A stretch of 18,236 nucleotides of DNA from Treponema_I sp045597345 (GTDB taxonomy: Bacteria > Spirochaetota > Spirochaetia > Treponematales > Treponemataceae): assembly GCA_045597345.1 (NCBI GenBank), contig JAZLJW010000072.1:1-18236 (forward strand), written 5' to 3'. The notes below the pieces were generated by a model, which saw nothing but the letters and a program-made list of their open reading frames with translations, was not told where the DNA came from and did no database searches. Both the position numbers and the translations under genes were made by a program. How positions within the stretch are numbered: position 1 is the stretch's first letter; each line of letters begins with the position of its first letter. This document shows positions 14,150-18,236 of the stretch, piece by piece.

Positions 14150-15175
14150 TTACAATCCGGGAGCCACCCAGTAGCAGAGCATGAACATAACCGGCATGGA
14201 AATGGCTGTGCATAGTGTAGACAGAAGGCAGGTGCGGCTGGCAAACTGTTCATCCCGCCCAAACTGCATGCAGAACACACTGAGGGTAACACTGACCGGC
14301 GCAGAAAACGCGATGACCAGAGTAACCAACGAATACTCCGTAAACAGAATGATGCCGCTGTAATGAAGAGCCAGGCAGATACCCAGCACCAGCACTGGAG
14401 CTACAACATTCCGCAGTCCAGCTGTTATCCAGGCATCCCGATCCCTGAAACTGTCTGAAAAATCAGACTCTCCCAGGCTTAGCCCGATAAGGAACATAGC
14501 AAGAGGACTTAGCAGGCCTGAAAGACTTTTTACGGTGCGATACAACACCGGCAGGGAACGGTCAATCCGCAGAACCGGGGCTTTGGTCTGCAGTAAAAAT
14601 ACCAGAATCCCCAGCACCATACCAATCATAATAGGTGTAAAAATGACCTTTTTCAGTGTAGGCACAATGTTTTTTCGGGTTATCTTTTCACCGCTTATAA
14701 GAGCAAAACTGACAATATACACAAATACCCGGAAGACTATGGAAATCAGGCTGATGTACAGCAGAACCTGATTTTCTCCAGCTTTACCACTGTATACAGA
14801 CTGCAGCAACGGCATGGCAAACAGGGTGACCTGTCCAATGGACATAAAAAGTCCTGCCAGTACCGCCCTTTCAGGATTTTTTTTCAGGAACAGCAGCCAG
14901 CCGATAACTATAAGACCAATAAAGAAGATGATGGAAAGTAAAAACTCCTGCAGGCCTGACGCAAAGCCTGCAGGATCAAAATCCTGCATAAAAGCATTGA
15001 AAGCAAAGCAGGGAACGCTTACTTTCCACACCAGTGTTGTTACCACTGACTTAGCCTCTGCAGCAATTTTGTTTTTCCGCCGGAAAAAGAACCCCAGCAG
15101 AATGATAATAATGGTCTGCAAAAAAGCGCTGCAGAAATTCTGGTCAGTAAAAACCTGTTGAAATAATTGCATCAC
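14150..15175 (-). CDS. AEC-family (auxin efflux carrier-like) transporter
   Basis: 341 aa from the GTG at 15175, or 340 from the adjacent ATG at 15172. About ten membrane spans are arranged as two five-helix halves. Family-typical features are the first-helix pair ending in RRKNKI (about 32-37), VWKVSVPCFAFNAF (about 49-62; the Pro-containing helix), a long central loop with KNIVPTLKKVIFTPIMIGMVLG, and LSPLAMFLIGLSLGE in the second half, which matches the P-x-x-x-x-x-x-G-x-x-L motif of AEC proteins. Bacterial members export or exchange organic acids such as malate; the substrate here is unknown. It is convergent with the TetM-like gene, 63 bp apart, with no clear terminator. It has its own promoter although same-strand genes lie upstream. 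Confidence 0.85.
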   Translation of the reverse strand: MMQLFQQVFTDQNFCSAFLQTIIIILLGFFFRRKNKIAAEAKSVVTTLVWKVSVPCFAFNAFMQDFDPAGFASGLQEFLLSIIFFIGLIVIGWLLFLKKNPERAVLAGLFMSIGQVTLFAMPLLQSVYSGKAGENQVLLYISLISIVFRVFVYIVSFALISGEKITRKNIVPTLKKVIFTPIMIGMVLGILVFLLQTKAPVLRIDRSLPVLYRTVKSLSGLLSPLAMFLIGLSLGESDFSDSFRDRDAWITAGLRNVVAPVLVLGICLALHYSGIILFTEYSLVTLVIAFSAPVSVTLSVFCMQFGRDEQFASRTCLLSTLCTAISMPVMFMLCYWVAPGL

Positions 15176-15182
15176 AGCAAGA

Positions 15183-15211
15183 AAGATACTGAAAAACAGT
15201 GTATTTCACAA
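15183..15211 (-). promoter_or_regulatory. Promoter of the AEC transporter gene
   Basis: On the minus strand TTGTGA (15206-15211) and TATCTT (15183-15188) are exactly 17 bp apart. The -10 ends seven bases before the GTG at 15175, so the predicted mRNA starts at or within a base or two of the start codon. No Shine-Dalgarno is present. Confidence 0.5.
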
Positions 15212-15222
15212 TGGAACAACTA

Positions 15223-15885
15223 TCAGAACATCTGAATAAACAGAATGATACATTGTTTTATCCACCGCATCAATTTTATGCCCGGCACAATAATCCTGAA
15301 TCTGAAGATAATACAGACACAAACAAAAATGTAGATAATCAGCAGGACAAAGAGAACAGAAAGAGGACTCTTTAACCCTTCCTTTACGCCTTCCATATCA
15401 ACATCACTTAAAGTGCAGTGCATAAAAATGCACACCAGTGTGTAATAATATGGAATCATATACAGAAAGTGATACGGTAAGGTAAGCAGGAACGGTCTGA
15501 GATGAGCAATCATCAGATACAGGGTGATGTACCCCATAATTACCGGGCCCAGTCCACTCATAATTTCCTGTACACCATGCAGCCATTTTGGACCACGAAG
15601 AATCGCTTCTACATAACCTAAGGTACTGTCACCGGGTTTTGCCTGAAACAGCTTGATTTTAGTTACTTTTGCACCAGTAAGCGTATACAGCAGCGCGTGT
15701 GACAGCTCATGATGGACAACTCCAATGGCAGAAAGATAGCGGATGAATTTGTTTCCATTGGGAATTCTGTTTACAACAACACGAGCTAATTTGAAAACCA
15801 GATTCAACAGAAACGAAACACCAAACAGAAGAATGGTGACATAAAATACGTGAACAAGCGCCGTTAATGACAATAATTGTGTCAT
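15223..15885 (-). CDS. Integral membrane HExxH (M50-like) metalloprotease-like protein
   Basis: 220 aa with about five hydrophobic segments. The motif VVHHELSHALLY contains HExxH at 59-63 at the start of a hydrophobic helix, the zinc site of M50 membrane proteases. It is followed by TGAKVTKIKLFQ, a strand-loop typical after the M50 active-site helix (LTGxKVxxxxLF). SGLGPVIMGY (about 110-119) lies where M50 proteins carry their second conserved Gly/Pro-rich motif, though the usual NPG or LDG third-ligand motif is not evident. Cleavage of membrane or secreted substrates is expected if it is active. GGAA 8 nt upstream supports the start. It follows the 215-aa membrane protein gene by 53 nt and precedes the AEC gene by 47 nt on the same strand. 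Confidence 0.68.
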   Translation of the reverse strand: MTQLLSLTALVHVFYVTILLFGVSFLLNLVFKLARVVVNRIPNGNKFIRYLSAIGVVHHELSHALLYTLTGAKVTKIKLFQAKPGDSTLGYVEAILRGPKWLHGVQEIMSGLGPVIMGYITLYLMIAHLRPFLLTLPYHFLYMIPYYYTLVCIFMHCTLSDVDMEGVKEGLKSPLSVLFVLLIIYIFVCVCIIFRFRIIVPGIKLMRWIKQCIILFIQMF

Positions 15886-15938
15886 ATGGATATTTCCTTG
15901 TATAAAAGTTTACTGTTTTTTACCGCAGCTTACTGTTT

Positions 15939-16586
15939 TCAGCTGTTCTTTTTTACCAGCTGTTTTCCCATGAGCACTATCCAGATGTACATACAGGTTT
16001 TTGGCAGCATGAGCATGCCAATCATGGGATGTACGTCAGCCCAAAGGACTACGGGAATGTAAAAGGCATAGCTTAACGTAATAGCAAGCCACATCCAGCG
16101 GAAAGGGGCATCAGAACGACGTCTGAAGTACAGCACAATCATGATGATACCCATAACTGCAAATGGGATATTTCTGTATACGCCCCAAATTACGGGTGCT
16201 GCTCCGGTCCAGTCGTTCTGAGGTAACAGACAAAGTACGATGCGGCACACCGCCAGCAGAATCATGCAGATTTCCAACACCGTATTCTTCCAGCTGTACC
16301 GGATACTATACCCATAATACATAAGCAGATAGAACAGCGTCATGGTGATGGATGTCACCAGTTTTCCAAGCCCCAGTGATACGTGGTAATCACCGGTTGA
16401 ATTAATGGCCACAAGTATTCGTGGTACCAGATGGAAAGAATCTCCTCCAACAAGAACAAGCGACATAATGCCAAACAGCAGAAATTCTTTCTTTCCCTTA
16501 CCTTTTACAACAATCTGAATGCCGGTAATGGTAATAAACACCAGATAAAAAACGCAGAACAGAGCTTCCATTATTTTGCCCATCAT
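15939..16586 (-). CDS. Conserved multi-span membrane protein of unknown function (215 aa)
   Basis: Start at the ATG pair 16586/16583, chosen because GAGGAG (complement of 16590-16595) lies just upstream. A longer reading from 16706 would run through the promoter and begins with a non-membrane segment unlike the rest. About seven hydrophobic segments cover nearly the whole length. Conspicuous residues are GGDSFHLVPRIL near 48-59 in the second span, GKLVTSITMTLFYLLMYYGY, and WADVHPMIGMLMLPK near the C-terminus, which put several His, Asp and Arg residues within or next to membrane helices. I do not recognise an established family function. It precedes the HExxH membrane protein by 53 nt on the same strand, which suggests an operon and possibly a substrate/partner relation, but that is inference. 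Confidence 0.68.
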   Translation of the reverse strand: MMGKIMEALFCVFYLVFITITGIQIVVKGKGKKEFLLFGIMSLVLVGGDSFHLVPRILVAINSTGDYHVSLGLGKLVTSITMTLFYLLMYYGYSIRYSWKNTVLEICMILLAVCRIVLCLLPQNDWTGAAPVIWGVYRNIPFAVMGIIMIVLYFRRRSDAPFRWMWLAITLSYAFYIPVVLWADVHPMIGMLMLPKTCMYIWIVLMGKQLVKKNS

Positions 16587-16618
16587 CAACTCCTCAGCAG
16601 ACACATTCCGTATCTGAA

Positions 16619-16703
16619 ATTGTACCACAGCTTCCCCTTTTTCTGTGTTCTGTAAAATATAACAATAAATTATTGCTAGGATCCGGTAATTATGTGGTAC
16701 ATA
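16619..16703. promoter_or_regulatory. Mirrored promoter region between divergent membrane-protein genes
   Basis: TGTACCACA (16621-16629) and TGTGGTACA (16693-16701) are perfect 9-bp inverted copies. Read on the minus strand, the first forms TGGTACAAT (16619-16627), an extended -10 promoter for the 215-aa gene with a leader of about 25 nt. Read on the plus strand, the second gives TGGTACATA, a poorer -10 close to the MATE start. Between them lies the palindrome CAATAAATTATTG (16663-16675). The repeats could be binding sites of one regulator or simply two similar promoters facing apart. Confidence 0.45.
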
Positions 16704-16717
16704 CACTAGGATAAATC

Positions 16718-18109
16718 ATGAGAAAGGTGTACATAGAGTATATGATGAAGAATTCAAATATGAATATGACCGAAGGCAGTCCGGTAAAACTGCTGGTTCT
16801 GTTTGCCGTTCCCATGATGATTGGTAATATTTTTCAGCAGTTCTATAATCTGGTCGATTCCATCATTGTAGGGCGTCTTGTTGGCGCAAGTGCACTGGCC
16901 GCCATAGGAGCAACGGGATCCATTACGTTTTTGTTTTTCGCATTGTGCAATGGTATCGGTACCGGTGGTGGTATCATCACTTCCCATTTTTTTGGCAGCG
17001 GTGAAAAAAAACAGGTAAAAAGCTGTATCGCAAATGTAGGATACATCATGCTGGTATTTCCCATTGTCGTTGGTATTATTGCCCTTTTATCCGCAAAACC
17101 TCTTCTACTCGTCCTTCAGACTCCAGATGATATCTTTGCTGATTCACTGGCATACACACGGCTCATGTGTTTTGGGCTTCTTTTTGTATCCCTGTACAAC
17201 TATGTTTCTGCAATGCTCCGGGCATTAGGCGATTCACGCACACCGTTATACTTCCTCATCTTTTCATGCATCCTGAATACTATCCTGGATATCATTTTCG
17301 TTCGGTTTCTTCATATGGGCGTTGTTGGAGCCGGTATTGCAACTTTGATTTCACAGTTCTTATCCGGAGTTCTCTGTCTTTGGTACGCCATTGCCCGCAA
17401 TGACTACTTTGCCCTTTCAAGAGATGACTTTCTGTTCAACCGTGAAATTGTCATCCGCGCAGTAAAAATCGGAATTCCACTATCCTTACAATATGCGCTC
17501 ATAGCTATTTCCTGCATGGCACTACAGTTTGTCGTAAATGGTTTTGGCCCGGTGACACTGGCTGCCTTCACTGCCATCAGCCGTATTGAACAGGTTATCC
17601 ACCAGCCGTATCAAACCCTTGGAGCAGCTCTGTCTACCTATGTGGGTCAGAATTATGGGGCCCGCAAAAGTAAACGCATCATTGAAGGTTACCACAAATG
17701 CTTCCTGCTGATGGTGGTGTTTACGATACTGATGCTGCCGATTATGCAGCTTTTCGGTCGGCAGATAACAGCCATTTTCGTTGACGATGTAGAAGTAATC
17801 GAAATGGGCGCCCAAGCACTAAAGATTTCAAGCTGGTTCTATGTATTTCTTGGTGTTATTTACGTTATTCGCAGTGTTCTCACCGGTATTGGAGATGCAT
17901 TCTTCCCGTTACTGAACGGAATTGTGGAAGTACTGGGACGATTCCTGCTGCCGGTTCCCCTAACCTCCATACCAGCATTGGGCGTTTGGGGGATCTGGTG
18001 GTCAGTTGGTCTGGTATGGTTCTTCAGCGGCTTCACTGCATGGCTGCGCTATCTGCAGATAAAGCGGAGAAGAATTGATTCACTGGAGTCAGACCAGCTC
18101 AAAGTCTGA
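16718..18109 (+). CDS. MATE-family multidrug/toxin exporter
   Basis: 463 aa from the ATG at 16718, with AGGA (16708-16711) 6 nt upstream; starts at 16742/16745 just before KNSNMNMTEGSP are also possible and would lack only a short leader. Twelve membrane spans are expected. The N-terminal half carries the family signature FQQFYNLVDSIIVGRLVG followed by ASALAAIGATGS. The second half repeats the fold (PLSLQYALIAISCMALQFVV, then AAFTAISRIEQVIHQPYQTL and LSTYVGQNYGA). MATE proteins export cationic drugs or metabolites in exchange for Na+ or H+; the substrate cannot be named. It is divergent from the 215-aa membrane protein. An inverted repeat AGCTCA (18096-18101) / TGAGCT (18107-18112) spans the stop codon but has no T-tract. 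An IS3-type element end lies 40 nt downstream. Confidence 0.92.
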   Translation: MRKVYIEYMMKNSNMNMTEGSPVKLLVLFAVPMMIGNIFQQFYNLVDSIIVGRLVGASALAAIGATGSITFLFFALCNGIGTGGGIITSHFFGSGEKKQVKSCIANVGYIMLVFPIVVGIIALLSAKPLLLVLQTPDDIFADSLAYTRLMCFGLLFVSLYNYVSAMLRALGDSRTPLYFLIFSCILNTILDIIFVRFLHMGVVGAGIATLISQFLSGVLCLWYAIARNDYFALSRDDFLFNREIVIRAVKIGIPLSLQYALIAISCMALQFVVNGFGPVTLAAFTAISRIEQVIHQPYQTLGAALSTYVGQNYGARKSKRIIEGYHKCFLLMVVFTILMLPIMQLFGRQITAIFVDDVEVIEMGAQALKISSWFYVFLGVIYVIRSVLTGIGDAFFPLLNGIVEVLGRFLLPVPLTSIPALGVWGIWWSVGLVWFFSGFTAWLRYLQIKRRRIDSLESDQLKV

Positions 18110-18154
18110 GCTGTAGCTTACAGAAATATAAAAAAGGCTGGATTCCTCATGAAG

Positions 18155-18200
18155 TGCACCCCTAAAGTTGGACAAAAAAAGTTCAATTTTAGGAGGTGCA
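18155..18200 (+). promoter_or_regulatory. IS-end hairpin sequestering the transposase ribosome site
   Basis: TGCACC (18155-18160) pairs with GGTGCA (18195-18200) and CCTAAA (18161-18166) with TTTAGG (18188-18193), with A18194 bulged. Inside, TTGGAC (18168-18173) pairs with GTTCAA (18181-18186) with one G-U. The AGGAGG ribosome site (18191-18196) is wholly within the 3' arm. A read-through transcript from outside would fold this way and hide the site, whereas a transcript starting inside the element would lack the 5' arm. Confidence 0.5.
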
Positions 18201-18208
18201 TTTTTTTA

Positions 18209-18236
18209 ATGTCCAAATACTCAGAAGAGTTAAAAC
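18209..18236 (+). CDS. IS3-family transposase OrfA, first residues (partial)
   Basis: ATG at 18209 reads MSKYSEELK before the window ends. This is a common opening of IS3-family OrfA proteins, whose N-terminal helix-turn-helix binds the element ends. AGGAGGT (18191-18197) supplies the ribosome site at a rather long spacing of 12 nt. In the family, OrfA and OrfB are joined by a -1 frameshift to make the DDE transposase; that part is outside the window. Confidence 0.7.

Larger units (their letters stand above)
18150..18236 (+). mobile_element. Left end of an IS3-family (IS150-type) insertion sequence, partial
   Basis: From 18150 the sequence reads TGAAGTGCACCCCTAAAG, then TTGGACA. This closely matches the terminal inverted repeats of IS150-type elements, which typically contain a CCCC-(T/A)AAAGTTGGACA core. 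The start of the orfA reading frame follows with a perfect ribosome site. The right end and target duplication are outside the window. The element sits 40 bp behind the MATE gene and does not disrupt a gene here. Confidence 0.75.

Noticed and set aside
18096..18112. Rho-independent terminator after the MATE gene
   Set aside because: A 6-bp inverted repeat spans the stop codon, but it is short and no T-tract follows.
1..18236. tRNA, rRNA or CRISPR features
   Set aside because: I saw no cloverleaf-type sequences, rRNA signatures or regularly spaced repeats with unique spacers anywhere in the window.

Overview
The window carries about a dozen full-length, mostly chromosomal-type genes bounded by two insertion-sequence ends. 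The left edge holds the start of an IS110-like transposase running out of the window. The right edge holds the left end of an IS3-family (IS150-type) element. The host looks like an anaerobic, gut-type bacterium of intermediate G+C. Two HD-GYP proteins, an AAA-ATPase-like/PD-(D/E)XK gene of a kind expanded in Treponema and Bacteroidetes, and a TTCGACAGG-type intergenic hairpin make a commensal Treponema (Spirochaetota) my best guess. Several genes (YczE-like, Pr6Pr, TetM-like GTPase, AEC, MATE) also have close-looking relatives in gut Clostridia, so the assignment is moderate at best.

Layout. Positions 1-266 hold the IS110-like start and non-coding DNA. Positions 267-2102 (minus) hold a soluble tandem HD-GYP protein and a small nitroreductase. 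Position 2231-3439 (plus) is a dicarboxylate/amino-acid:cation symporter. Positions 3515-5691 (minus) form a two-gene operon: a YczE-like membrane protein followed by a membrane HAMP/HD-GYP protein. Positions 5808-8826 (plus) form an A+T-richer accessory-looking stretch: an AAA/PD-(D/E)XK protein, a cluster of four hairpins, a 52-aa ORF, a TM2-domain protein and a 54-aa ORF. Positions 8991-12149 (plus) hold a Pr6Pr membrane protein, a ZIP metal transporter and the magnesium transporter/channel MgtE. MgtE is preceded by a roughly 230-nt leader with its own small ORF and competing RNA stems. Position 12158-14086 is a TetM-like translation GTPase tightly coupled to mgtE. Positions 14150-16586 (minus) hold an AEC transporter, a HExxH membrane protease-like protein and a conserved membrane protein. 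Position 16718-18109 (plus) is a MATE exporter.

Themes. Most genes deal with membrane transport (DAACS, ZIP, MgtE, AEC, MATE) or cyclic-di-GMP turnover (two HD-GYP proteins). Promoters are often of the extended -10 type (TGnTATACT, TGGTACAAT). At least four genes have a -10 box ending only 6-7 nt before the start codon and no Shine-Dalgarno, which predicts leaderless mRNAs. The most interesting regulatory candidates are the mgtE leader, the Pr6Pr upstream region (operator-like palindrome over the -35 plus a hairpin abutting the SD), and the mirrored promoters between the 215-aa membrane protein and MATE. The most interesting gene set is the AAA/PD-(D/E)XK - small ORF - TM2 - small ORF stretch.

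All identifications are by eye from protein motifs. No database search or folding program was run.
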